64,000 nt of DNA from Candidatus Pseudothioglobus singularis PS1 (lineage in GTDB: Bacteria; Pseudomonadota; Gammaproteobacteria; PS1; Pseudothioglobaceae). Position numbers and translations under genes: made by a program. The notes under the pieces were generated by a model. It searched no databases. It saw nothing but the letters and a program-made list of their open reading frames with translations, and had not been told where the DNA came from. The stretch lies in assembly GCF_001281385.1 (NCBI RefSeq), contig NZ_CP006911.1, positions 62,001-126,000 on the forward strand. Reading direction: 5' to 3'. This document shows positions 43,231 through 52,106 of this stretch, piece after piece (position 1 is the first letter of the stretch; each line of letters starts with the position of its first letter).

Positions 43231-43975
43231 TAATCTCCACTAGTGATCCACAAATATAACGCGCCTCATCTGAACTTAAAAAAGACACCACATTAGCAAT
43301 CTCCTCTGGCTCAGCTATATGACCTATCGGGACAGATTGATTCAATTCTTCAATAGCATCATCTGGATTTAAACCTCTTATTTCAAAACCTGTTCTGAGC
43401 ATTGGTGTATTAACTTCGTTAGGACATACTGCATTGATTCGAATATTTTGATGAGCATGATCTCTGCCTAGGCACTTCGTCATTGCTGCTAATGCTGCCT
43501 TGGTAGTGCAGTAGATCAGATGATTTGGTCCTGGATTAATGCCCCAACAGGATGATACGTTGACAATGGATCCACCTCCAGCTTCTGCCATCAAGGGGAT
43601 CGCAGCTCTAATGAGTCTAAACGGCGCTTCAACATTGATCTTCATTGATAGATCATAATCCTCATCAGAGGTCTGTGTGATGTCACCACGACGCATAAGA
43701 CCAGCATTGTTGATGAGAATATCAATGCTTCCAAGTTTTTTTTGAACCTCATTTGCAAGACGATCACAATAATTTTGATCCAACAGGTCTCCAGGAAATG
43801 CCATTGCCTTTCCATTGCCGTGATTGATTTCATGAACAAGTTTGTTAGCCTGTTCTTCGTCCTTATCAGCAATGGCTAGAGTTAAACCTTGCCGTGAATA
43901 TTTATTTACTATGGACTTTCCAATACCACCAGTGGCACCAGTCACAAGAACAACATTTGATTTATCTTTGACCAT
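43208..43975 (-). CDS. SDR-family oxidoreductase (first of pair)
   Basis: A 255-aa classical SDR with LVTGATGGIGKSIVNKYS, LINNAGLMRRG, VNVSSCWGINPGPNH and the YCTTKAALAAM active site. The sequence SSDEARYICGSLVEINGGKAVY closes the chain. It overlaps the next SDR by 23 bases and starts 3 bases after the mttB-3 stop, so it is in the same operon. NAD versus NADP preference is not clear; DKDEEQ after beta-2 suggests NAD. Confidence 0.86.
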   Translation of the reverse strand: MVKDKSNVVLVTGATGGIGKSIVNKYSRQGLTLAIADKDEEQANKLVHEINHGNGKAMAFPGDLLDQNYCDRLANEVQKKLGSIDILINNAGLMRRGDITQTSDEDYDLSMKINVEAPFRLIRAAIPLMAEAGGGSIVNVSSCWGINPGPNHLIYCTTKAALAAMTKCLGRDHAHQNIRINAVCPNEVNTPMLRTGFEIRGLNPDDAIEELNQSVPIGHIAEPEEIANVVSFLSSDEARYICGSLVEINGGKAVY

Positions 43976-43978
43976 AGT

Positions 43979-45520
43979 TTAATGCTCCTGATTAAGTGCT
44001 TCCATTTTGGGAATTGTAGTTTCCCTTTTAGCGATGTAATCCAAGAGTTCTTCATCTTTAGCTTGATCCAGCTTAGGCTCTTGATAATCTTCAAGTAGTT
44101 TTTTTGCCCCTTCAAGTCCTCTTTGAATTGTATCTTTACTTCCATCAGCCTGCCATTGCTCAACAGAATTATTGTCAAATAGTTTAGGCATAAAAAAGGC
44201 CCTCTGAAAATTTTCCATGGTGTGTTGATGGCCAAGGTAATGACCACCAGGACCCACATCTCTAATGGCAGCCAGCCCCTCTTCAAAATCATCCCATCTC
44301 ACTCCTTCAGCCATTCTATAGCCCATTTCGCATTGCTCAGCATCAACCACAAATTTTGCCATTGAGCAATGCATTCCAGCCTCATTCCATCCCGCAGAAT
44401 GCCATATATAGTTAGCGCCAGATAACAGGACAGCCATCATTGTTGATGCACTTTCATAGCCTGATTGTGCATCAAAAACTTTTGATCCACCAAGCGTATT
44501 AGAGCTTCTCCAAGGGACTTTATAGTGTCTTGCCATTTGTCCAATCATAAAATTCATGAGAGAAATTTCAGGCGTTCCAGCCATAGGTGCCCCAGATTGC
44601 ATTGATACCGTAGCTAAGTAATGGCCATAAATTGCTGGCGCTCCTTTGCGTATGACTTGAGTATAGGCGAGAGCAGATAGAGCTTCTGCATTGACCTGAG
44701 CTACCGTTGGTGCAACACTTGCGGGAGTGTTGGCGCCACCAAGAACGAAAGGAGAGCAGAGAACAGGTTGATTGTGTGCTGAAAAAACCCTTAAAGCTGA
44801 GAGCATGGTTTGATCCCAAACTAGTGGGGAGTTTCCATTAATGTTGCCGGTGACTACTGGGTGCGTATCAATGAATTTTTCACCAAAGAGAATCTTACAC
44901 ATCTCAATTACATCCTCAGCATTCTTACCACTACTGGTCATACCCATAAAGGTCTTATCGGAGTGCTTCATTGATGAATAAGTTATCCTCAAATGTCTAT
45001 GAGAAATTGCATGATCCATGGGTTCTACGATGTGATGGGCACTCGAATGAATGGCAGGGAGCATATGAGACAGCTTATGAAAGTTAGCAAGATCATCCAG
45101 GGTAGGCATGCGCCTTTTATTTTCAAGATCAGTCAGAAACGGAGCACCTGTCATTGGAACAAAAATAGAGTTATTTCCACCAATTTCAAGTGACTTCTCT
45201 GGATCTCGGGCATGCATTGTGATGCTCTCTGGAATTGATTTGATGAGTTCTCGAATTAGACCTCTATCAAAGCGCACCCTCTCCCCCTCTACACTGGCTC
45301 CAGCTTCCTTCCAGTGTTCTAGTGCAATAGGATCATGAAATTCTACGCCAACTTCCTCCAGAATAGACAGCGAAGCGTCATCCATTTTCTCAATCTGCTC
45401 TTCATTCATTGGCTCTGTAAGAGGGATATTTCGACGTAAAGTCGGCAGCATTTCAATTTTGACTTTTAGGCGGTCACTTCTTCGAGCCGCTCTTCCAAGT
45501 CTTTCAGTAGAATTGGGCAT
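43979..45520 (-). CDS. MttB-family methyltransferase, copy 3
   Basis: A 513-aa non-pyrrolysine MttB-superfamily protein with no in-frame stop. Markers are NINGNSPLVWDQTMLSAL, CSPFVLGGANTPASVAPTV, AIYGHYLATVSMQSGAPMAG and RSSNTLGGSKVFDAQSG. It is about as distant from copies 1 and 2 as they are from each other, by eye. It starts a minus-strand operon that continues with two SDRs, a DapA-family lyase, an aldehyde dehydrogenase and a flavoprotein. It does not have the AACTTGAGTT promoter block of the other two copies, so it is controlled differently. Confidence 0.85.
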   Translation of the reverse strand: MPNSTERLGRAARRSDRLKVKIEMLPTLRRNIPLTEPMNEEQIEKMDDASLSILEEVGVEFHDPIALEHWKEAGASVEGERVRFDRGLIRELIKSIPESITMHARDPEKSLEIGGNNSIFVPMTGAPFLTDLENKRRMPTLDDLANFHKLSHMLPAIHSSAHHIVEPMDHAISHRHLRITYSSMKHSDKTFMGMTSSGKNAEDVIEMCKILFGEKFIDTHPVVTGNINGNSPLVWDQTMLSALRVFSAHNQPVLCSPFVLGGANTPASVAPTVAQVNAEALSALAYTQVIRKGAPAIYGHYLATVSMQSGAPMAGTPEISLMNFMIGQMARHYKVPWRSSNTLGGSKVFDAQSGYESASTMMAVLLSGANYIWHSAGWNEAGMHCSMAKFVVDAEQCEMGYRMAEGVRWDDFEEGLAAIRDVGPGGHYLGHQHTMENFQRAFFMPKLFDNNSVEQWQADGSKDTIQRGLEGAKKLLEDYQEPKLDQAKDEELLDYIAKRETTIPKMEALNQEH

Positions 45521-45687
45521 ATTAACTTCTTTCTATTTAATGAAAGTATCCTAGATTAATTAATTACTTAATGCAACATTTTTTTTCATGGAAACTTGAA
45601 AAATACTATATTTAGATATGTGCTTATATTCTTGATAAATCAATAATAAAGAGTAAAATTTAAATTTTTGAAAAATCAAATAAAATC
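45521..45687. other. Divergent promoter region between mttB-3 and the ALDH operon
   Basis: This 167-bp AT-rich gap must hold two divergent promoters. On the plus strand TTGAAA at 45596-45601 could be a -35 element, but no well-placed -10 is clear. I see no LacI-type operator and no AACTTGAGTT block. No RNA gene or terminator is evident. Confidence 0.35.
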
Positions 45688-47136
45688 ATGTCTAATCTTT
45701 CTAACAACTACATTGCGGGCGACTGGGTAAAAGGCGCAAGTTCAATTTCTAATATCAATCCATCGAATACAAACGATGTTATTGGAGAATTTGCTCAAGC
45801 CAGTAACTCACAATTAGAGGATGCTCTCAATTCGGCTCAGGTTGCCCAAAGACAATGGGCTGCAACAGGCCTTGAGCAGCGTCAAGCTGTATTGATGAAG
45901 ATTGGTGAAGAGATGATGGCGCGAAGCGCTGAACTTGGGGAGCTGCTATCCAGAGAGGAAGGTAAGCCAGTTGCTGAAGGCAAAGGAGAAGTATATAGGG
46001 CAGGTCAATTTTTTACTTACTATGCAGCAGAGGTCCTAAGGCAGGGTGGTGATACTGCGGATTCAGTCAGACCTAATATTGAAATTGATGTTCGCAGAGA
46101 GCCAATGGGAACAGTCGCAATCATCTCGCCATGGAACTTTCCAACAGCAACAGCGAGCTGGAAAATTGCTCCAGCACTAGCATTTGGTAATGCTGTTATT
46201 TGGAAGCCTGCGAACTTAACACCAGCAAGTGCAGTAGCATTAACTGAAATCATTTCCAAGCAAGATATTCCAAAGGGTTTGTTTAATTTAGTAATGGGCT
46301 CAGGTTCATCAATTGGACAGTCGTTGGCTGAAAGTCCAAAAGTGCATGCAATCAGTTTTACTGGATCTTATGATGTGGGTCGTCAGATTGCAGGCGCAGC
46401 CGCTAAAAATTTAACAAAGTTTCAGTTAGAGTTAGGCTCTAAAAACCCACTTGTGGTAATGGATGATGCTGATATGGATGTCGCTGTTGCGGCTGCTACT
46501 GGAGGTGCTTTTGGTAGTACTGGTCAAAAATGTACCGCGTCTTCTAGACTAGTTGTTCATGCCTCCATTCATGATGAGTTTGTAGAACGCATGAGCCAAT
46601 CCACTTCAGCTCTTAAGGTCGGTGACGCGCTTCAAGAAGGCACTCAAATTGGTCCAGCCGCAAGTCAACAGCAACTTGATTCCAACCTCAAATATATGGC
46701 TTTAGCAAAAGAAGAGGGCTGTGAAGTGGTCTGTGGAGGTAACAAGCTTGAGCTTGATAATCCTGGTTTTTATATGCAGCCAGCATTATTAATTGGGGGA
46801 AACAACTCTATGAGAGTTAATCGTGAGGAGCTTTTTGCACCGATGGCTTGCGTCATCAAAGTTGCAGATTATGAAGAGGCATTATCGGTTGCAAATGACA
46901 CAGAATTTGGACTTGTTTCAGGAATTATTACTCAGTCTCTCTCAAGAGCAAGTCACTTTAGAAGGAATGCAGAAAGTGGCTGCGTTATGGTGAACTTACC
47001 GACAGCAGGTACGGACTATCATGTCCCATTTGGAGGTAGAAAAAATTCAAGCTTTGGCCCTAGAGAGCAAGGAACTTATGCCAAAGAGCTTTATACTCAA
47101 GTTAAGACTTCTTATATTTCTAGCGGAAATCCATAA
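45688..47136 (+). CDS. Aldehyde dehydrogenase (NAD(P)-dependent)
   Basis: A 482-aa aldehyde dehydrogenase. The oxyanion Asn is in ISPWNFPTATAS, the base Glu in FQLELGSKNPLVV, and the nucleophile Cys in TGQKCTASSRL. The FGLVSGIITQS and GGRKNSSFGPREQG stretches resemble the alpha-ketoglutaric-semialdehyde/2,5-dioxovalerate dehydrogenase group more than betaine aldehyde dehydrogenases. Its stop overlaps the ATG of the M19-family gene, so the two are coupled. The substrate is unknown. Confidence 0.9.
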   Translation: MSNLSNNYIAGDWVKGASSISNINPSNTNDVIGEFAQASNSQLEDALNSAQVAQRQWAATGLEQRQAVLMKIGEEMMARSAELGELLSREEGKPVAEGKGEVYRAGQFFTYYAAEVLRQGGDTADSVRPNIEIDVRREPMGTVAIISPWNFPTATASWKIAPALAFGNAVIWKPANLTPASAVALTEIISKQDIPKGLFNLVMGSGSSIGQSLAESPKVHAISFTGSYDVGRQIAGAAAKNLTKFQLELGSKNPLVVMDDADMDVAVAAATGGAFGSTGQKCTASSRLVVHASIHDEFVERMSQSTSALKVGDALQEGTQIGPAASQQQLDSNLKYMALAKEEGCEVVCGGNKLELDNPGFYMQPALLIGGNNSMRVNREELFAPMACVIKVADYEEALSVANDTEFGLVSGIITQSLSRASHFRRNAESGCVMVNLPTAGTDYHVPFGGRKNSSFGPREQGTYAKELYTQVKTSYISSGNP

Positions 47137-48122
47137 TGGCGCACCCTTCACTATTTATTGATGCACTTCAATACAATAATTGGAGTGAGGAGATATTTAA
47201 GCAAATTAACCAAGGCGGTTTGAGTGCTGTTCACGTTACAATTTGTTATCACGAAGACTTTCAGGAGATGGTCCAAAATGTTATTGACTGGAACCGTCGT
47301 TTTGAGGACTACTCAAATTTAATTTTTCTTGGCCGAACTGCAGCTGATGTCAGAAAGGCTCAAAAAGAAGGAAGAACAGCAATCTTTTTTGGCTATCAAA
47401 ACTGCTCCCCTATCGAAGATAATATTGGCCTCGTTGAAGTATGTCATCAACTAGGTGCAAGGTTTATGCAGTTAACCTATAACAATCAAAGTCTTTTAGG
47501 AACTGGCTGTTATGAAGAAAACGACCCAGGAATTACGAGAATGGGTAAACAGGTTATTAAAGAAATGAATAGGGTTGGACTAGTGGTCGATATGAGTCAT
47601 TCCTCAGAGAAATCTACCCTAGAAGCTATAGAAATATCAGAGCGTCCTATTGCAATCACGCATGCAAATCCAACGTTCTGGCATCCTGCGCTGAGAAATA
47701 AGTCAAACGAAGTTCTAAAGGCGCTTGGAGAAAGTAATAGTATGCTTGGTTTTTCTGTCTACCCACACCACCTTAAGGATGGTTCAGACTGCACATTAGA
47801 AAGTTTTTGTAATATGATTGCCGATACTGCAGAAATTATGGGGATGAATAATATCGGTATTGGAACTGACCTATGTCAAAATCAACCTGATAGCGTTGTA
47901 GAGTGGATGCGAAATGGCACATGGACTAATGATCGTGACTTCGGTGAAGGTTCGGCCAGTTTTGCAGGATTTCCAGATCAGCCCGAGTGGTTTCGAGATA
48001 ATCGTGATTTTGTAAACATTTCAAATGGTTTAAAGTCCATAGGTTTTTCTGAAAATGACGTTGAATTGGTCATGGGTAAAAACTGGTTAAATTTTTTCGA
48101 CGCATCTTTTGAATCTTTATAA
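47136..48122 (+). CDS. M19 (membrane dipeptidase) family protein, atypical
   Basis: A 328-aa protein of the renal-dipeptidase-like M19 family. Recognisable parts are the bridging-Glu region QNCSPIEDNIG, the zinc His in VVDMSHSS and in ITHANPTFWHP, and the Asp in GIGTDLCQN. The first metal motif of active M19 enzymes, His-x-Asp near the N-terminus, is missing: the sequence there is LFIDALQYNNW. A binuclear zinc site may therefore be incomplete, and the protein may hydrolyse something other than dipeptides. It is coupled to the aldehyde dehydrogenase and followed by two genes of unknown function. Confidence 0.75.
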   Translation: MAHPSLFIDALQYNNWSEEIFKQINQGGLSAVHVTICYHEDFQEMVQNVIDWNRRFEDYSNLIFLGRTAADVRKAQKEGRTAIFFGYQNCSPIEDNIGLVEVCHQLGARFMQLTYNNQSLLGTGCYEENDPGITRMGKQVIKEMNRVGLVVDMSHSSEKSTLEAIEISERPIAITHANPTFWHPALRNKSNEVLKALGESNSMLGFSVYPHHLKDGSDCTLESFCNMIADTAEIMGMNNIGIGTDLCQNQPDSVVEWMRNGTWTNDRDFGEGSASFAGFPDQPEWFRDNRDFVNISNGLKSIGFSENDVELVMGKNWLNFFDASFESL

Positions 48123-48130
48123 TATTTATT

Positions 48131-49873
48131 ATGTCTAGCGAAACTGTATTAATAGAGAATGAATCTGATTTTATGAGATCACCTGAAACGGTTATGCGTC
48201 TCGATAGAATGGGCTCATCTTTTCCTACCCGGTTGAGCTTTATGCGAACTTTGATTAGGCGAATGTCACGGGAGAATTGGAAATTTGAGAGAACGCGCCG
48301 TGAAGTTGATAAGGATGGATATGGCTTAAGCGTTTATTCGGTTACTACTCCAAATAGAACCTACTCATTGGTTGGTTTTACACAAGAAATACCAGCTGAC
48401 ATGAGAACGGATAGAGTTATCGCAGAAGTTTGGGATGCAACCTTTAACCTTTTTGATGGTGTGCCAACACAAGAGGATATAGATTATTTGGCACAAAATA
48501 CACCTAAGCAAGAAGGCGGTCGTTACAGACCAAGCGAACTTGCTTTGGCAAGGGCCAATAAAAGCTTAAGAGTATTTAAAAATGCTGTTGATTCATTATC
48601 AAAAGGTCAACAACCAGATCTAGATTTATTAACTTCTGTAGGTTATTTAATGAGAACTTCAGCAGTTTATGGAAGCGGTAAGTTTGGGTGTGCAGATAGA
48701 GCTAAAATTGCTGATCGAGAAGAATGCAAAGCACCATTTCAAATAGAGTTACTCACTGTTTACTTAATACGTTGGTTTACGATTGACTCAGTTGAAGAGC
48801 TTGCAAAAGAAAAGGGTGGAAAAAAAGCTGTTAAATTTGATCAGACTACTCGTCAATTCATTGGAGTTGGAAATGCAACGGGTTTGGGTATGGCTCCATT
48901 TTTACTTAAGCACCCAGCATTAATTCATAACTGGGTTGTCGCAAAAGAAACAGCATTGGCAAGAGTCAGGTCCATTGAAACTCCAATTGTTGGAACTCTT
49001 GAGGTTTTCTTAAAGTCACTTCTTCAGGTTAGCCAGCATGTCGATGAATGGAATGTTGCAGATGAAGTTCAGTCTGCAAGAATTTCTCGTTTAACAGATG
49101 AAATTCAAGCTCTGAGAATGTGGTGTGAAAATGAATCAAATATATATAGACCATATCCATGGAATGGAATCTATCAGTATGTCGAGGATAACTTTTCTTT
49201 GGAATGCCAAGAAATGATTGTCTCCTTAATTATTGAGCCACATGGAACACTTGTTGATGACCTTGCAGATACAATGTCTTCAACTGTAATCCCTAAATTT
49301 CAGGCTGATATGACTTTATCTCACTTGAAAGAAGTTGTTGCTGATGCATATAAGTGGGCGACAACTATTGACTTCTCATTAGAAGAATCCCAGCACCATT
49401 TTTGGTACTATTCTGAAGATAAATTAGAGCCCAGATTCGGTTCTAAAGGAGTCGATGATGGGGTTGATCAAGAAATGCCACTAGCTATTGGGCGCGATGT
49501 TCATGATTTGAATGAGGTATTGCAAGGCATTGACGATGATATGTCTATTGGAGAATTTGCAATGATGCACCCTCAGTTTAGGCATATTATTCGAAGGGTT
49601 CAAAATACTTTTGAAAGGCCTTACTCAGAAGTTCAAGATAATTTACTAAGTGAATCTATGAGGCCTCTTGATTTATTACGATTCAAATTAGCATTCTTTG
49701 GAGCGTCAAAGTTTGATCCAAAGTCAGATTTATGGACTCGAATTTCAATGTACCAAGGAGCACCAATGCCCGACCAGTTGTCGGAGCCAAACCATGATTG
49801 TTGGTCATTTCCTATAGCTGGAAAACCACAGTCTTATCCGTGTATAAATTGCACATGTCGAAAAACGGTTTAA
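48131..49873 (+). CDS. Uncharacterised conserved protein, 580 aa
   Basis: I do not recognise the fold. The 580-aa protein is soluble, without a signal peptide or membrane segment, rich in Arg/Glu near the N-terminus (FMRTLIRRMSRENWKFERTRR) and largely helical by eye. The C-terminus ends with a Cys cluster, SYPCINCTCRKTV, that could bind a metal or iron-sulfur centre. Another possible Cys site is KFGCADRAKIADREECKAP near residue 185. It overlaps the DUF3726 gene by 19 bases, suggesting the two products act together. It belongs to the ALDH/M19 operon. I can give no function. Confidence 0.7.
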   Translation: MSSETVLIENESDFMRSPETVMRLDRMGSSFPTRLSFMRTLIRRMSRENWKFERTRREVDKDGYGLSVYSVTTPNRTYSLVGFTQEIPADMRTDRVIAEVWDATFNLFDGVPTQEDIDYLAQNTPKQEGGRYRPSELALARANKSLRVFKNAVDSLSKGQQPDLDLLTSVGYLMRTSAVYGSGKFGCADRAKIADREECKAPFQIELLTVYLIRWFTIDSVEELAKEKGGKKAVKFDQTTRQFIGVGNATGLGMAPFLLKHPALIHNWVVAKETALARVRSIETPIVGTLEVFLKSLLQVSQHVDEWNVADEVQSARISRLTDEIQALRMWCENESNIYRPYPWNGIYQYVEDNFSLECQEMIVSLIIEPHGTLVDDLADTMSSTVIPKFQADMTLSHLKEVVADAYKWATTIDFSLEESQHHFWYYSEDKLEPRFGSKGVDDGVDQEMPLAIGRDVHDLNEVLQGIDDDMSIGEFAMMHPQFRHIIRRVQNTFERPYSEVQDNLLSESMRPLDLLRFKLAFFGASKFDPKSDLWTRISMYQGAPMPDQLSEPNHDCWSFPIAGKPQSYPCINCTCRKTV

Positions 49874-50589
49874 CGATTTCCTTAAACGAAGTTCTTTTTT
49901 ATTTTACTCGTGCTGGGTTTGGTGTTAATGCATCCATCGGAGTTTCAGAAGACTTTGCCAGAAGCAATATTTGGATTGCACAAAATGGTTTTGATCCCTC
50001 AGAGTGCAGCCTTCTGGCACTTGATAATTTAGATAGCCAAACCAGTAGCCTCTCTATTCAGTTCGAAAAGACCAGCGATGGAAGTCACCTTTTTTGCCCT
50101 GAAGACAAAGTTTTGTCAGCAATTGAGGCTTCTGTAAGCTGCGTAGATTGGCTCGAGTTTAATGGCCTTGATGGAGACTTAAAATTAACTAATGTAGACT
50201 CCCCATTATTAGTTGTTTCTGCCCTTGGTGCAAACCAATGCACTGGTATTCAAGCGTCATGGACAGACAAAAGCAATAATCATTATGAGGTTAATCTAAA
50301 AGATGATATTGAGTGGGAAATTATTAGCTCATCAGAGGCTCCCATTGAGCTTAGCAACTATGCTGATATTCACATTTCTGCTTTTGATGTTAATAATAAA
50401 ACTTCAATAAGTAATGGCAAACTAAAGACACTTAATATTGCTGAAGAAAGGCTGAAAACGCTTAATAATGGCGTTAATGTGGGTGATAAGTGGCCTGAAA
50501 TCTATGAATATTTCTCTCGTTGCTTAGTGAAATCTAGCGCTGAATCGAGAGCTTCAGGTGCGGGCGCTGGTTTAGTAGATACAGATTAA
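49855..50589 (+). CDS. DUF3726-family protein
   Basis: A 244-aa protein read from the ATG at 49855, whose start MSKNGLTISLNEVLFYFTRA is the usual DUF3726 beginning. An upstream ATG at 49798 gives a longer protein without homologous sequence and is unlikely. The N-terminal pattern SLNEVxxxxxRAGxGxxxxxGVSEDFARSxxWxA fits the family, whose function is unknown. It overlaps the 580-aa gene and ends the operon, converging on sdaA with only one base between the stop codons. Confidence 0.72.
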   Translation: MSKNGLTISLNEVLFYFTRAGFGVNASIGVSEDFARSNIWIAQNGFDPSECSLLALDNLDSQTSSLSIQFEKTSDGSHLFCPEDKVLSAIEASVSCVDWLEFNGLDGDLKLTNVDSPLLVVSALGANQCTGIQASWTDKSNNHYEVNLKDDIEWEIISSSEAPIELSNYADIHISAFDVNNKTSISNGKLKTLNIAEERLKTLNNGVNVGDKWPEIYEYFSRCLVKSSAESRASGAGAGLVDTD

Positions 50590-50590
50590 T

Positions 50591-51970
50591 TTAGCACTCA
50601 ATAAAACTGACCGCTAAGCCACCAAGTGAGGTCTCTTTATACTTAGTTGACATATCTAGTCCAGTTCTCTTCATAGCGGCGATGCATTGATCTAGAGATA
50701 TTAAGTGTTCTCCACTCTCTCTGAGTGAGAGTGAACTTGCAGTATATGCTTTAACGGCTCCGAAGCCGTTTCTCTCAATACATGGAACTTGAACTAGGCC
50801 TTTAACCGGGTCACAAGTCATTCCAATGTGATGCTCAAGAGCCATCTCTGCAGCATTTTCGATTTGTTCACTTGTTCCACCCCTTGCTGCACATAGCCCT
50901 GCAGCTGCCATTGAAGATGCAGAGCCAACCTCTCCTTGACATCCAACTTCCGCGCCAGAGATTGAGCTGTTATGTTTAATTAATCCACCAATTGCAGCAG
51001 CTGACAAAAGAAATTGTCGAATTTGTTCTTGTGAAGCAGCCTTATGTTTATAGTAGTAGTAGAGTGTTGCTGGTACAACACCTGCTGCACCATTGGTAGG
51101 CGCTGTAACGACCATATGTCCAGCAGCATTTTCTTCATTAACCGCCATAGCGTATGCGCATAGCCAATCACTAGAGCCTGCATTCTCCTTATCATTTTCG
51201 AGACTTTCGTTCAATTGTTTTGCTCGTCTTTTAGTGTTCAATCCACCTGGTAAAATACCTTCAGTAGTTAGGCCTTTTTCAACACAAGTTTTCATTGCAT
51301 TCCAAATTTTGTCTAGCTCTAAATTGAGTATTTCCTCAGGAAGATTTTCTAATTCGTTTGCTAGCTTCATCTCCCAGATCGTCTTTTTATTCTTCTTTGA
51401 CATGTCCAGCATTTGGTCTGAGTTGTCAAATGGATATGGGTAGGCTGAACTTGGTTCAGCGGCTATTGGGGCCTCGACGCTATCGATTTCTGCTAAGGTA
51501 GATATAAAGCCACCACCAATCGAAAAGAAGGTGCTAGATAATAATAATCCACCAGAGTCATCTAATAGTTCAAAAACAAGACCATTTGGATGCTGTTTGA
51601 GCGAGTTTCGAGTATCAAAAATAATATCTTCTTCCGAAAAGAAAGATGCTGAAATATCATCACTTATATTGATAGTTTTTGAGTTCCAGGTTCTATCATG
51701 AACCTCATCCATATTTTCATTAATTATTGTGTTAGGTAAATACCCATGAAGACCTAAAGTTACAGCTTTATCCGTGGCATGACCAACTCCAGTGTAGGCC
51801 AAGGAGTCTTTTAAAGTGCACCTGACATGATAGTTTTTTGTATCTGAATTTGAATCAATATAATGACGTATATCTTGCAGAAAAGCGCTAGCCGCAACCA
51901 TAGGTCCCATAGTATGAGAACTGGACGGCCCAATACCAACTTTAAATAAGTCTAAAACACTGATAAACAT
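50591..51970 (-). CDS. sdaA: L-serine ammonia-lyase (iron-sulfur type)
   Basis: A 459-aa single-chain bacterial L-serine dehydratase that converts serine to pyruvate and ammonia with a [4Fe-4S] cluster. The N-terminal beta domain starts FISVLDLFKVGIGPSSSHTMG. The alpha domain contains the cluster Cys residues in VGCQGEVGSASSMAAAG and in GMTCDPVKGLVQVPCIERN. It is a monocistronic gene facing away from the CysN/CysC chimera. Together with the glycine cleavage genes it completes a glycine/serine to pyruvate route. Confidence 0.95.
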   Translation of the reverse strand: MFISVLDLFKVGIGPSSSHTMGPMVAASAFLQDIRHYIDSNSDTKNYHVRCTLKDSLAYTGVGHATDKAVTLGLHGYLPNTIINENMDEVHDRTWNSKTINISDDISASFFSEEDIIFDTRNSLKQHPNGLVFELLDDSGGLLLSSTFFSIGGGFISTLAEIDSVEAPIAAEPSSAYPYPFDNSDQMLDMSKKNKKTIWEMKLANELENLPEEILNLELDKIWNAMKTCVEKGLTTEGILPGGLNTKRRAKQLNESLENDKENAGSSDWLCAYAMAVNEENAAGHMVVTAPTNGAAGVVPATLYYYYKHKAASQEQIRQFLLSAAAIGGLIKHNSSISGAEVGCQGEVGSASSMAAAGLCAARGGTSEQIENAAEMALEHHIGMTCDPVKGLVQVPCIERNGFGAVKAYTASSLSLRESGEHLISLDQCIAAMKRTGLDMSTKYKETSLGGLAVSFIEC

Positions 51971-52106
51971 GGTAATTTTGAAGATTATAAAACTGACATT
52001 CTACATTATGAAAGTAATTCTAGCTATTAAAAAATTCACTAAAAGTTGAATTGACTAATTAATTATAATATCCCTACCAATCCATAATTTTATTCATAAA
52101 TAAGCT

